A stretch of 64,000 nucleotides of DNA from contig NZ_PZJX01000018.1 of the NCBI RefSeq assembly GCF_003034915.1, positions 1-64,000 of the forward strand, written 5' to 3'. This DNA is from Mesorhizobium helmanticense (GTDB lineage: Bacteria > Pseudomonadota > Alphaproteobacteria > Rhizobiales > Rhizobiaceae). The notes beneath the pieces were generated by a model. It did not search any database. It was not told the origin of the DNA and saw nothing but the letters and a program-made list of their open reading frames with translations. Positions 9,661-18,510 of this stretch are shown here, piece after piece. Each line of letters begins with the position of its first letter. Within the stretch, counting starts at the first letter, position 1. A program made the translations under genes and the position numbers.

Positions 9661-9780
9661 TAGAGCATGATGCCGAAAAGTGTGTAGCGGTTTTCGGACG
9701 ACATCATGCTCTATCTCTTTAATTTAGAGGCGGATTCAGATTTCAGGTCGAATCGACCTGAAATCATCCGGCTCTAGGGG
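9661..9780. repeat. Rhizobial-type intergenic palindromic repeat
   Basis: Two nested palindromes lie side by side. In the first, TAGAGCATGATG (9661-9672) pairs with CATCATGCTCTA (9702-9713), and inside it CCGAAAA (9673-9679) pairs with TTTTCGG (9691-9697). In the second, GATTTCAGGTCG (9739-9750) pairs with CGACCTGAAATC (9754-9765) across a three-base loop. The combination matches, from memory, a dispersed element common between Mesorhizobium genes. It could fold as RNA or DNA cruciform; its function is unknown. No second copy was noticed in this window. Confidence 0.75.
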
Positions 9781-10001
9781 CCGTGACGGCGTGATCCCGC
9801 TACGCACTTCACGGCCAGGGTGTTCACAAGCATGAACCGATAGCCGACGACCGGCAAGCGGCAGCGCAAATGGGCATCGAGCGACCCGTGTGGGTCCGGT
9901 GGCAGAGCGCTGCCGATTCGGGCGGCTGCGTGGCCGTCGTTTGCGAAAGTTTCCTCTTGCCCTCGGTCTTCCTGCTATCCTAGCGGCGAGGAGGTTGCGC
10001 G
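9781..10001. other. Intergenic stretch between divergent cyclase genes
   Basis: With the adjoining repeat this makes ~350 bases without a gene between the two cyclase genes. Apart from the palindromic repeat I see no coding sequence. A strong ribosome-binding site (GAGGAGG) for the next gene lies at its right end. No promoter elements could be assigned with confidence. Confidence 0.5.
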
Positions 10002-11756
10002 ATGAGCGAGAATCGCAAGCTAGCCGCAATCCTGGCTGCGGACGTAGTCGGATACAGCCGGCTCGCCAGCGAGGACGAAGACCGTACTTTGGCTCGGTTG
10101 CGTGCACTGCGCAGCGATCTGATCGATCCGACCATCGCCGTGCACAAAGGTCGCGTGATCAAACGCACGGGGGACGGGGCGCTGGTCGAGTTCCGCAGTG
10201 TCGTGGATGCCGTGCGTTGCGCCATCGAGGTGCAAAACGGCATGGTCGAGCGCAATGCCGGTGTGCCGCAAGACCGCCGCATCGAATTCCGTATAGGCGT
10301 CCATCTGGGCGACGTGGTCGAAGAAAGCGACGGCGACCTGATGGGTGACGGCGTCAACATCGCCTCGCGTTTGGAGGGCGTCGCGGCGCCTGGCGCCATC
10401 TGCCTCTCGGAGGATGCCTATCGTCAGGTCAAGGCGCGGCTCGACCTCTCGGTCACCGACCTCGGCAACACGCAGCTCAAGAACATCGCCGAGCCGATCC
10501 GAGTCTATTCTCTTCAGGTTGGCACCGCTAGGTCGCCGACGACCGCAACGTCAGAATTTGCAACGAGCCATCGGACCGGGTCGGTGCCGCCAAAGCTGTC
10601 GATAGCCGTCTTGCCGCTGATCAACATGAGCGGGGATGCAGAGCAGGCGTTCTTCGCCGACGGGCTGACGGAAGACATCATTACCGATCTATCGAATGTG
10701 CCTGGGTTCTTCGTTATCGCCCGCAATTCCACCCTTACTTACAAGGGCAAGTCCATCGACGTGCGCCAAATCGCCCATGATTTAGGGGTGAGATACATCC
10801 TTGAAGGGAGCGCGCGTCGCTCGGCAGAGCGTCTCCGGATCAATGTCCAGTTGATTGATGCTGCGGGCGGTGGAAATCATGTCTGGGCTGAACGCTTTGA
10901 CCGCGATCTCGCCGATATTTTCGGCGTTCAGGACGAGGTCACACGACGCGTTGTTGAAGCGATTTCTGGCAAGCTTGGTGTCAAGAATATTGTTGCCCGT
11001 TCCCGACCGTCAAATCTCGAAGCCTATGATCTTTGTGTTAGGTCGCGAGGCAAATGCAACATTTCGAGATCAGACAACAGTGAGGCGTGCGCTGATTTGG
11101 AACGTGCCGTTCAAATCGATCCAAACTACTGCGAAGCGCACAGCAATCTTGCCATCTCACTGCTATTTGGCTGGATGTTATGGGGAGAGCCACAGATACC
11201 CGGCCGCGCAAAGGCTCTAATGCACGCGCAAAGAGCCGTGGAAATCGATCCCGGCGATTCCCACGCTCGCAGGATCCTAGGCTGCGTGCAGCTTTATGAG
11301 CGCAATTGGGATGAAGCAAAATTCCAATTCGATGCTGCCGTTCGGCTAAATCCCAACAATGCAGATGCGGTTGCATGGATGGGTGAGCTTCAAATCTACT
11401 TAGGCAACCCGCAAGCGGCGCTGATAGCTTGTGAAGAGTCGCTGCGTTTAAATCCTCGTCCGCCCGGTTGGTATTTCTGGATCATGGGAATGGCGCAAAT
11501 TTCCTCCGGTCACTACGAAGAAGCTGTTGGGTCCTTGAGCCGGGACGAAACCTACGGGACGGGTTCGAGGGAGGCCCTGATACCCGCGCTTGCCCTTGCC
11601 GGCCGCGTTTCTGAGGCACAGGAGGAAGCCCGCCTATTTCTTGCTGGGAATCCAGACTGGAAAATCGCTGATTTCACGACGAACTTGCCCTTTATAAGTA
11701 TGACAGCTGCGGAGCCCTTCGTCGATGGCTGGCGTCTGGCTGGCCCGCCAGACTAA
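10002..11756 (+). CDS. Class III adenylate cyclase with TolB-like domain and TPR repeats
   Basis: A 584-residue protein with an N-terminal class III cyclase domain (ILAADVVGYSRL, KRTGDGALVEF, GDGVNIASRLE) at residues ~8-175. A TolB-like region follows (SIAVLPLINMSGDAEQAFFADGL, here split: FADGLTEDIITDLS) that often accompanies these cyclases. Tetratricopeptide-like repeats fill residues ~360-560. No membrane segment is visible, so it is probably cytosolic. GAGGAGG precedes the ATG by a good distance. This arrangement is greatly expanded in rhizobia. The gene is monocistronic as far as can be seen, and its codon use becomes more AT-rich from about 10850 to 11500, hinting that the C-terminal half has a different history. 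Confidence 0.9.
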   Translation: MSENRKLAAILAADVVGYSRLASEDEDRTLARLRALRSDLIDPTIAVHKGRVIKRTGDGALVEFRSVVDAVRCAIEVQNGMVERNAGVPQDRRIEFRIGVHLGDVVEESDGDLMGDGVNIASRLEGVAAPGAICLSEDAYRQVKARLDLSVTDLGNTQLKNIAEPIRVYSLQVGTARSPTTATSEFATSHRTGSVPPKLSIAVLPLINMSGDAEQAFFADGLTEDIITDLSNVPGFFVIARNSTLTYKGKSIDVRQIAHDLGVRYILEGSARRSAERLRINVQLIDAAGGGNHVWAERFDRDLADIFGVQDEVTRRVVEAISGKLGVKNIVARSRPSNLEAYDLCVRSRGKCNISRSDNSEACADLERAVQIDPNYCEAHSNLAISLLFGWMLWGEPQIPGRAKALMHAQRAVEIDPGDSHARRILGCVQLYERNWDEAKFQFDAAVRLNPNNADAVAWMGELQIYLGNPQAALIACEESLRLNPRPPGWYFWIMGMAQISSGHYEEAVGSLSRDETYGTGSREALIPALALAGRVSEAQEEARLFLAGNPDWKIADFTTNLPFISMTAAEPFVDGWRLAGPPD

Positions 11757-12196
11757 AACGCTGGTAAGCGGTCCCGTTTCCGAAGGCGGTGGCGATGCCC
11801 CTTGCCGCTCGCGCGCCTCTACGCCTCGAAGCCGAAGGACAATCGCACGCCGTTGGGTTCGGCGAAGCCCGCCAGGCCGGCACTGATGCCGTCTCCGATC
11901 CACGACAGGTCGAGCTCGCGGTAATATCGATGCGGAGCTAGGACGCAGAGGCGTATGTCCGTCGCTTCTATAAGTTTCCTTCCACTATATCCAAGTGAAA
12001 TCCGATCTCGGCGGCTTAGCAGCCAGACGAGGCCATGTCAGGTCAGGCCTTGAACTGCAGCCGATCGCGATGGACCCTCCGCGACCGTTTGTTTGCCGTT
12101 TGACTGCCACGAACCCCATAGCTGCAGACGCCAGAGGCTCACCGATAGTCGCCGTCGCTTGCGGTTGCGCACCAGAAATAAGGCCTGAAGCGAGGC
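11757..12196. other. Intergenic stretch with a possible gene relic
   Basis: About 440 bases between two genes that converge. On the minus strand a frame ending at about 11817 encodes a protein-like tail (RYYRELDLSWIGDG, then GLAGFAEPNGVRLSFGFEA) with no start or upstream domain. It may be the 3' end of a decayed gene, but I do not recognise it. Nothing else was identified. Confidence 0.35.
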
Positions 12197-13582
12197 TTAG
12201 GTCGCCTTGATCCCTGCCTGGCCGATCTTGCGCCATCGGGCGTTTTCGCGAACCAGTTTCAGGTCGTCGGTCGTCTCGGCAAATGTCCGCAAACGGTATT
12301 GCCGGAGCAGGTCCGGGAATAGCGCCCCTTCCGGCAGGCCGGCAAGCTGCTCGCGGACCGAGATCTTTTCATCGATGACCCGCATGCCCCAGGCATTTTC
12401 CCGAACCTGCAGCTCCGCAGCCAGATCGCGCTCTTCCGGCGCGTTTTCATCTAGCGCAGCCAGCAGGATCGAGTGGAAAAGCGCGACATAACCAATCTGC
12501 CTCAGGCCGCCCACAACCCGCACGCGCGGCAATATGGCAAGGACGAGGAACATCAGGAACAAGTTCGGCAGCAGCACGCCGTCCAGCAGCGCCTGCTTGA
12601 GACGCGGCCGTTCGAACGGGATGGAAAGACCGTGCGGCCTGTCAGGTTCGATCAGGTGCCCGTTCTCGAGGACGAGCTTGCGCACGCGCTCCTCTCGGAT
12701 GCCCCAGAAATAGGCCGTGGCATTGGGCAGGAATCTGCCAAATGGGCTCGATGCGGCCTCTTGCAAGGCACGTTCGAGACGCTGGCGTCTTGCGGGCTCA
12801 ATGAGCAGCCTGGAAAGAAGGCTGCCGTCATGGTCCAGATGCCGCGCCACGGCAGAAGCGGCGAGCCGATCATCGATGAAAACCGGCAGGGCCATGCCGG
12901 AACGATCCCAATTGGCGACCAGATCCTCGTTGAGGGCTGTCAGCGCATCGGCGGCGGTCCCAAACACCTTGTCCTGGCTGGCAAGCAGCGTACCCAGCCA
13001 GCGGCTGGCATCCGTTTCGTCGCCCACCGCTTCGAGCGCGCGCTTGTTTAAGGAGACGGGACCGGCCACGCAGGCGCTTTTGCGGCACAGTTTGTGGCGC
13101 CCGATGCCAAACAGGTTGACCTTGTCGTCGCCGACATCGAGCCATCCCGGTCCCTCCCGGCCAATCGTCTCCATGGTCATCGTCGTTCCCATGAAGCCGA
13201 AGAAGGTCGACAGCCCGTTTTCGACCGCGCCGAGCCAGGCAAGCAGGAGGGCATCGAAGGTGATCCGGTCCATCAGAAGCAGGCAGTGCAGGCCGGACTG
13301 AATCACCGGTCTGTGCTCGAACTCGTCGAGGGCTTTGCCAATCTCTTCCGGCTGCATGATCACACCAAGGCGCTGATGCAGGACTTCGCGCAGGATCGAG
13401 CGGGCAGCGATCGCCGGGCCCGATACAGGCCTTGCCACCGGTCGCCACAGATGGCGGGCGTAATCGGAAACCGGTGCATTCCAGTTCTGCTCGATGTCAC
13501 GCACAACTTCCGGGCAGAGCAGCGACAACACAGCCAGAACTTCCGCTGGAGGCGCAGGGGTTGGGTCAAGGACGGCTGTCAT
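12197..13582 (-). CDS. Uncharacterised 461-residue protein
   Basis: I do not recognise this family. The protein is 461 residues, soluble for most of its length, with one hydrophobic stretch near residues 340-365 (GVLLPNLFLMFLVLAILPRV) that could be a membrane segment or a buried helix. A small cysteine pair occurs in KLCRKSACVAG. Codon use and composition match the neighbours, and the frame is uninterrupted, so it is a genuine gene. It lies 46 bases after the GNAT acetyltransferase gene and may belong to a three-gene unit with that gene and the 8-TM membrane protein upstream. No function is proposed. Confidence 0.7.
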   Translation of the reverse strand: MTAVLDPTPAPPAEVLAVLSLLCPEVVRDIEQNWNAPVSDYARHLWRPVARPVSGPAIAARSILREVLHQRLGVIMQPEEIGKALDEFEHRPVIQSGLHCLLLMDRITFDALLLAWLGAVENGLSTFFGFMGTTMTMETIGREGPGWLDVGDDKVNLFGIGRHKLCRKSACVAGPVSLNKRALEAVGDETDASRWLGTLLASQDKVFGTAADALTALNEDLVANWDRSGMALPVFIDDRLAASAVARHLDHDGSLLSRLLIEPARRQRLERALQEAASSPFGRFLPNATAYFWGIREERVRKLVLENGHLIEPDRPHGLSIPFERPRLKQALLDGVLLPNLFLMFLVLAILPRVRVVGGLRQIGYVALFHSILLAALDENAPEERDLAAELQVRENAWGMRVIDEKISVREQLAGLPEGALFPDLLRQYRLRTFAETTDDLKLVRENARWRKIGQAGIKAT

Positions 13583-13628
13583 TGGTCTCGTCTAGCCGCT
13601 TGCGGTGCGAACGCCAAGACAGCGCTTC

Positions 13629-14144
13629 TCAGAACCGCAGCCGGGCCATGCTCAGGAGGTCGTGGTACTGTCCGTCGGTAAAACCGGCCTTCACATGCCG
13701 GCCTTCGACCTCGAAGCCGTGGCTGGTGTAGAGACGGATGGCCGGTTCGTTGTCGGCGTAGACGCTCAATTCGACCCGCTTCAGGGCGCGCCAATTATCG
13801 GCCACGTCAAGCAGCGCGCCAAGTATGGCAGAGCCGATACCCTTGCCGACAAAGCCATCGTCAAGGCCGATATTGATCTCGCCGATATGCGAACGGCGCG
13901 GCGAACCTTGCACAACCAGGCTGCCATGGCCGACGACCTTGCCATCCAACTCGGCAACGATCCAGGTGGTTTCCTGGCCGGACTTGGCGATGCGCCGCTC
14001 CACCTGCTCCACCATCTCGAAGGGCATCCTGAGCGTGCCCCAGCGAAAGCCCGGCATGTTGAAGATAGCGCAAAGCGCCTCCGCATCGCTTGCCCGAACG
14101 GCCCGGAGCTGCGGTTGGATTTTCTCGGAGGATAGCGAGGTCAT
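13629..14144 (-). CDS. GNAT-family N-acetyltransferase
   Basis: A 171-residue acetyltransferase. It starts with LRAVRASDAEALCAIF, the typical first strand and helix of GNAT proteins. The acetyl-CoA-binding motif A is in GLDDGFVGKGIGSAIL (Q/R-x-x-G-x-G/A type). Near the C-terminus are VELSVYADNEPAIRLYTSHGF, read as motif B (split: ELSVYADNEPAIRLY and HGFEVEG). Start ATG 14144 is preceded by GGGAAAG; the longer frame from 14174 lacks this. Substrate unknown; small amines, amino acids or protein N-termini are all possible. It sits between a membrane protein and an uncharacterised protein on the same strand. Confidence 0.85.
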   Translation of the reverse strand: MTSLSSEKIQPQLRAVRASDAEALCAIFNMPGFRWGTLRMPFEMVEQVERRIAKSGQETTWIVAELDGKVVGHGSLVVQGSPRRSHIGEINIGLDDGFVGKGIGSAILGALLDVADNWRALKRVELSVYADNEPAIRLYTSHGFEVEGRHVKAGFTDGQYHDLLSMARLRF

Positions 14145-14216
14145 GGCTTTCCCGGCAAGGCATCGGTCCGGCACGATGCACCGGACGTCACCTGAAAATC
14201 CAGCTGTCTGTGCAAC

Positions 14217-15041
14217 TTATGATGCCGATTGCGGGCTGAAAACCCCGGAGGCGGTGTAGAGTTTGAAGGCGCCGCTGATGCCGATCCAACCGAAAAGGGC
14301 GAGCCAGCACAATGTCCCTGTCGCCGTCCAGTCGATCCGGTGCACCACAGCGTCGGTGATGACGAGGCCAAGGATGGCAAGCAGGCCAACCAGAAACTGC
14401 GCCAGGCCGAGCACCAGCAGTTCCTCGCGCGGCGCGCTTTTCCAGACGAGATATGTGCCGCCCGCACCGGCGAGGAAGATGGCGCTGTAGACCTGAGCGT
14501 GAAAGGCATCGATCGGCCATGGCCAGAAGCTGCTAAATGTCAGGGGCAACAGCAACAGGCCGACGCCATAGAGCCCGAGGAACGCCGCTTCCACCGGCAT
14601 GTAGCCGCGCCATGCGGGGTTTAAGGTGACGCCTTTTGCAGAAGGACGGCCCCTGGTCCGCCACAGGAACAGCCCGGATACCGCTACTGAAGCAAGATAG
14701 ACCAAAAACCAGAGCCAGGGCGCTTTGCGCCCGAAGTTGAAATAGCCGAGGTTGATGAACGAAGCCACCGACACGATGACGGTGAAGATGAAAGCCATGA
14801 CGAGCACGAGCCTGCCGGGCGACCAGCGATTCCAGACCAGCAGCGCCGCCATCACGGCCATTTCGGCGGTGTAGAAACCGCCGAGGAAGCGGGCATTGAA
14901 CGGCGTGACGGCCCAAGGCCAGCGCGGCTTGACCAGCACCGGCGCGAAAAACAGGCCGGCGCCTACGATCAGCACGATGATGACCACCACCGAGAAAAGG
15001 CGCAGGGCCGCGGGAAATGGCGGGTTGTTAAGTGTCGGCAT
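14217..15041 (-). CDS. Eight-helix integral membrane protein, function unknown
   Basis: A 274-residue protein that is almost entirely membrane-embedded. I count eight hydrophobic segments, for example LFSVVVIIVLIVGAGLFFAP, LVLVMAFIFTVIVSVASFI and EELLVLGLAQFLVGLLAIL. There is no recognisable transporter signature or cofactor site. ATG 15041 (MPTLNNPPFP) places the first helix close to the N-terminus as expected; in-frame ATGs at 15071 and 15299 would add charged sequence unlike a signal region. It is 72 bases upstream of the acetyltransferase gene on the same strand. Confidence 0.75.
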   Translation of the reverse strand: MPTLNNPPFPAALRLFSVVVIIVLIVGAGLFFAPVLVKPRWPWAVTPFNARFLGGFYTAEMAVMAALLVWNRWSPGRLVLVMAFIFTVIVSVASFINLGYFNFGRKAPWLWFLVYLASVAVSGLFLWRTRGRPSAKGVTLNPAWRGYMPVEAAFLGLYGVGLLLLPLTFSSFWPWPIDAFHAQVYSAIFLAGAGGTYLVWKSAPREELLVLGLAQFLVGLLAILGLVITDAVVHRIDWTATGTLCWLALFGWIGISGAFKLYTASGVFSPQSAS

Positions 15042-15235
15042 GGGAGAAAGTCCCAAAGATGAATGGCCCATGGACCCATCATAGTGCCGCTTGCGGCCGG
15101 TGAAAATCCGCCGAATGGAAATTGAACTGTCACCAGGCTTATCTATTCGAATGGCCGTACGATCCGTTTCGAAGTAAGATGGAGCATCTCGGACCAAAGA
15201 CGCCTCCGGGGCGAATTTTTTCCGGAGCCTGCACG

Positions 15236-16651
15236 ATGAACGAAGCTCAGGATCTGTTCTCGCTTCTGCGGCAATCGACCGATGTCGATCCGCAGGCAAT
15301 CGATGCGATCAAGCGAACCATCGCGGAGGGCAAGGACCGCGAACTTTGCCGCATCAATGTGCCAGCCTTCGCCAGCAAGCATGGCCTCGACGAGGAACGC
15401 GCCATAAGCGCCTTTCTCCATGCGGCACGGGTGGGCATCTTCGACATTTCCTGGAATGTTCTGTGCCCCGGTTGTGGCGGCGTGCTCGACACAAATGCCA
15501 CGCTGAAAACCGTGCAGAAGGACGAATACACCTGCGCGCTATGCTCCGAGGGCTATTCGCCGACTCTCGACGAGATGGTCGAGGTTACATTCACCGTCAG
15601 TCCCCGCGTGCGCAGGATTGCCGCCCACAATCCGCACGAACTGCCGTTGATGGAATATTTCCGCCAGATCTACTGGGCGTCCGGCGTCGATCTGCCGGAA
15701 GAGGATTTCGCGAAGAAGATAGAAGCGTTCTCGCTGGAGGATATCGAGCTTGCCCCCGGTGAAAAGGCGGTTCTGCCCATACAACTTCCGTCCGAATTCA
15801 TCATCGTCTTCGAGCCGGTCACCCATTCAGTGCAGTTCATCGACGGGAAGGGCGAACCAACAAAAGAGCGCCGAAGCCTCTCTTTGGTCTTCGACCGCGA
15901 CCATGTCCAGAACCAGACGCTGGAGATGCAACCCGGCCCGTTGCGCATTTCGCTGGAGAACAGGACCGACGCCCGCGTGCTACCGACGGTCTTCATCGCC
16001 GGCCAGCTATTGCATGATTTCCTGGGCAGACGCCGGCCCTTCCTGACCGCCAAGCGCCTGCTCACCAACCAGACGTTCCGCAATCTCTATCGCACGGATA
16101 CGCTCGACATCAACCAGCGCCTGAAGATCACCAGCCTGACCTTCCTGTTCACCGACCTGCGCGGATCGACCGAGCTTTACGAGCGGGTGGGCGATCTTTC
16201 GGCTTTCGATCTCGTGCGCGAGCATTTCCAGGTTCTGCACGAGATCGTCGCGGCGGAGGCAGGCGCGGTGGTGAAGACGATCGGCGATGCGGTGATGGCG
16301 ACCTTCGCGACGCCCGATCGAGCAATTGCCGCGGCCCTCAGGATGCGCGATGCCATGCGTGCGCTCAATGACAAGAGCGGGCGCGAGGATCTGCTGCTCA
16401 AGATCGGTGTCCATGCCGGCCCCTGCATCGCCGTGTCCATGAACGAGCGGCAGGACTATTTCGGCCAGACGGTCAACATTGCTTCGCGGGTCCAGAACCT
16501 TGCCAACGCACAGGCGATCTTCGCCACGCGTGCGGTGGTCGAAGACAATCTCACCGCGGATCTGTTGCACAGGAACGCGCTGACGCCGGTGCCTCATGAG
16601 GTCTCGCTGCGCGGCATTGAGCGGGAGATAGCAGTCTATACGATCCCCTGA
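15236..16651 (+). CDS. Class III cyclase with DUF5939-type N-terminal domain
   Basis: A 471-residue protein. The N-terminal ~280 residues contain a zinc-ribbon-like CPGCGGVLDTNATLK...CALC segment and an all-beta region, which I match to the DUF5939 domain that precedes cyclase domains in alphaproteobacteria. Residues ~295-465 are a class III cyclase domain with LFTDLRGSTELYERVG, a second metal site in KTIGDAVMATF, and GQTVNIASRVQNLA. No membrane segment is present. ATG 15236 has GGAG nine bases upstream; the longer frame back to 15122 has no such site. It is divergent from the membrane protein gene at 15041. Confidence 0.88.
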   Translation: MNEAQDLFSLLRQSTDVDPQAIDAIKRTIAEGKDRELCRINVPAFASKHGLDEERAISAFLHAARVGIFDISWNVLCPGCGGVLDTNATLKTVQKDEYTCALCSEGYSPTLDEMVEVTFTVSPRVRRIAAHNPHELPLMEYFRQIYWASGVDLPEEDFAKKIEAFSLEDIELAPGEKAVLPIQLPSEFIIVFEPVTHSVQFIDGKGEPTKERRSLSLVFDRDHVQNQTLEMQPGPLRISLENRTDARVLPTVFIAGQLLHDFLGRRRPFLTAKRLLTNQTFRNLYRTDTLDINQRLKITSLTFLFTDLRGSTELYERVGDLSAFDLVREHFQVLHEIVAAEAGAVVKTIGDAVMATFATPDRAIAAALRMRDAMRALNDKSGREDLLLKIGVHAGPCIAVSMNERQDYFGQTVNIASRVQNLANAQAIFATRAVVEDNLTADLLHRNALTPVPHEVSLRGIEREIAVYTIP

Positions 16652-16707
16652 AGACTCGGCCCCGAAGAGAAGGCCTGGGCCCCTGAAGATTTGGGCCGTC
16701 TCCGCCC

Positions 16708-17187
16708 TTACACGCGCCTGCAGAGGAAATAACGATCGGCGGGCTCCGAAGTCGGCGGCGGGAGGCGTTGCAGCAGCGGGTGATCGAGCGGCGTGCCACT
16801 GACCGCGAAGCCGCCGACGCGAAGCAGGCGCGCAATCAGATCGGGAAGCCAGGTAGCGGTCACTGCATCGCGATCGTCATAGCCGGTGCCGATGTCGGCA
16901 TGAACAAGAGCGGCGTCGATGCCAATGAACTCGCGGGCCGTCTCGCGTATTTCGCCGAGCACGAGGTTTTCAGTGTCGGGAATTGAGCTGGCGTGTGCGC
17001 CAACTTCGCGGTCGAACACCACGATCCGGCGCCCGGGCAGGCGCTCGCGCAGATGGTGGAACGTCCGGCCATTGCCGAGGCCGAGCTCGAGCACAGGTCC
17101 CTCCATCTTCGCCACCTCGGGGCAAATTTGATTGAGAATGTCGCGCTGTGCGGTCATCCTGCTGATGAAATTATCGAGGCGACTCAT
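16708..17187 (-). CDS. Class I SAM-dependent methyltransferase, small
   Basis: A 159-residue Rossmann-fold methyltransferase. Motif I is VLELGLGNGRTFHHL, followed by the acidic end of strand 2 in IVVFDREVG and a later ALVHADIGTG motif. The protein begins MSRLDNFISRMTAQRDIL, which I take as the true start (17187); a TTG 25 codons upstream is possible. The enzyme is short, with little extra sequence for substrate recognition, so the methyl acceptor cannot be guessed. It converges on the DUF5939 cyclase gene. Confidence 0.78.
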   Translation of the reverse strand: MSRLDNFISRMTAQRDILNQICPEVAKMEGPVLELGLGNGRTFHHLRERLPGRRIVVFDREVGAHASSIPDTENLVLGEIRETAREFIGIDAALVHADIGTGYDDRDAVTATWLPDLIARLLRVGGFAVSGTPLDHPLLQRLPPPTSEPADRYFLCRRV

Positions 17188-17328
17188 ATGCGATTGTATG
17201 TCCTGAACCAGCAGCCCCGATCGAGGCTTGCCGCATATAGAGGCGAACGACGAACCTTGCAATAACGCAACCGGCCGCCGACAAGCATCATACGAGTCGT
17301 CGGCAGGCCGCGCGGCAGCACAGCGATC

Positions 17329-18510
17329 TCACTTGTAGGGGTCCGCGGCGTCCCGCAAGCCGTCGCCGAGGAAGTTGAACGCCATGATGACTAGGATGAC
17401 GGGGAGCATCGGCAAAAGCAGCCATGGATAGAACGCGATCACGCTCACGCTGCGCGCCTCGGTGAGCAGGATGCCCCAGCTAGTTATCGGCGCTCTCAGG
17501 CCGAGCCCAAGGAAGCTCAGAGCCGTCTCGCCCAGGATCATGCCGGGTATGGAGATCGTCGCCGTCGCGATCAGATGCGACATGAAGCCGGGAATGAGAT
17601 GCCGTCCGATGATGCGGCTGCTTCTGGCGCCCATCAATTGCGCGGCCAGAACGTAGTCCTCCTCGCGCAAGGCTAGAAGCTTTGAACGCACGGCCCGCGC
17701 CAGTCCGGTCCAGTCGAGCAGCCCGAGGATGACTGTTATGCCGAAATAGATCAAAATCGGACTCCAGGTTATCGGCATGATCGCCGCCAGAGCCAGCCAT
17801 AGCGGAATGCTGGGAATCGATTGCAGAACTTCGATTATCCGTTGAACGATCAGGTCGAAGATACCGCCGTGATAGCCGGCCAGTCCGCCGATGACAATGC
17901 CGAGCAGGAAGCTGAAACTGATGCCGACGAGGCCGATTGTCAGTGAAATGCGTGCGCCATAGATGATGCGCGAGAGCACATCGCGCCCCAGCCTGTCAGT
18001 GCCGGCCAGAAAGAGCTGGCCGTTTTCGGCAGGGCAGACAAAATGCCTGTCGCCTTCGATCAGGCCCCAGAACTGGTAGCTGTCGCCCTTGCAGAAGAAA
18101 CGAATCCGCTGAACATCATCCTGTTGTTCGATGTAGTTCCGCTTGAGCGTGTCCATATCCAGCGTCATCTTGCGGCCATAGACGAACGGACCGACGAACT
18201 GGCCGTTGTGGAACAGGTGCACCCGCTGCGGCGGCGAATAGATGTAGTCCATGTTGCGCGTGTGCAGATTGTACGGCGCCAGGAACTCGCAGATCACTAT
18301 TCCGAAATAAAGTGCTGCCAGGAATATGCCGGATACAACGGCAAGCCGGTGCTTCCGGAATTTCCACCACATCAGCCGCAACTGCGACGCCTGAAAGACC
18401 TTCGACTGCTCCGGCGTCATCGCCTCGACCGACTGCAGGTCAAAGGGCGCGGTGGAAACGTAGTGCTGCAGTGGAGCACCCGGAGCGGGCAGGGGCGAAT
18501 GCGTGTTCAT
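17329..18510 (-). CDS. ABC importer permease, OppC/DppC type
   Basis: A 393-residue inner-membrane permease of the peptide/nickel/oligosaccharide class. Residues ~45-70 form the first helix, then an unusually long periplasmic region of ~100 residues, then five more helices. The cytoplasmic coupling motif is in REEDYVLAAQLMGARSSRII, and GETALSFLGLGL plus DGLRDAADPYK complete the family signature. Its ATG overlaps the stop of the upstream permease gene by four bases (ATGA), so the two are translationally coupled. It is the last gene of the importer operon 23298-17329. Confidence 0.9.
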   Translation of the reverse strand: MNTHSPLPAPGAPLQHYVSTAPFDLQSVEAMTPEQSKVFQASQLRLMWWKFRKHRLAVVSGIFLAALYFGIVICEFLAPYNLHTRNMDYIYSPPQRVHLFHNGQFVGPFVYGRKMTLDMDTLKRNYIEQQDDVQRIRFFCKGDSYQFWGLIEGDRHFVCPAENGQLFLAGTDRLGRDVLSRIIYGARISLTIGLVGISFSFLLGIVIGGLAGYHGGIFDLIVQRIIEVLQSIPSIPLWLALAAIMPITWSPILIYFGITVILGLLDWTGLARAVRSKLLALREEDYVLAAQLMGARSSRIIGRHLIPGFMSHLIATATISIPGMILGETALSFLGLGLRAPITSWGILLTEARSVSVIAFYPWLLLPMLPVILVIMAFNFLGDGLRDAADPYK

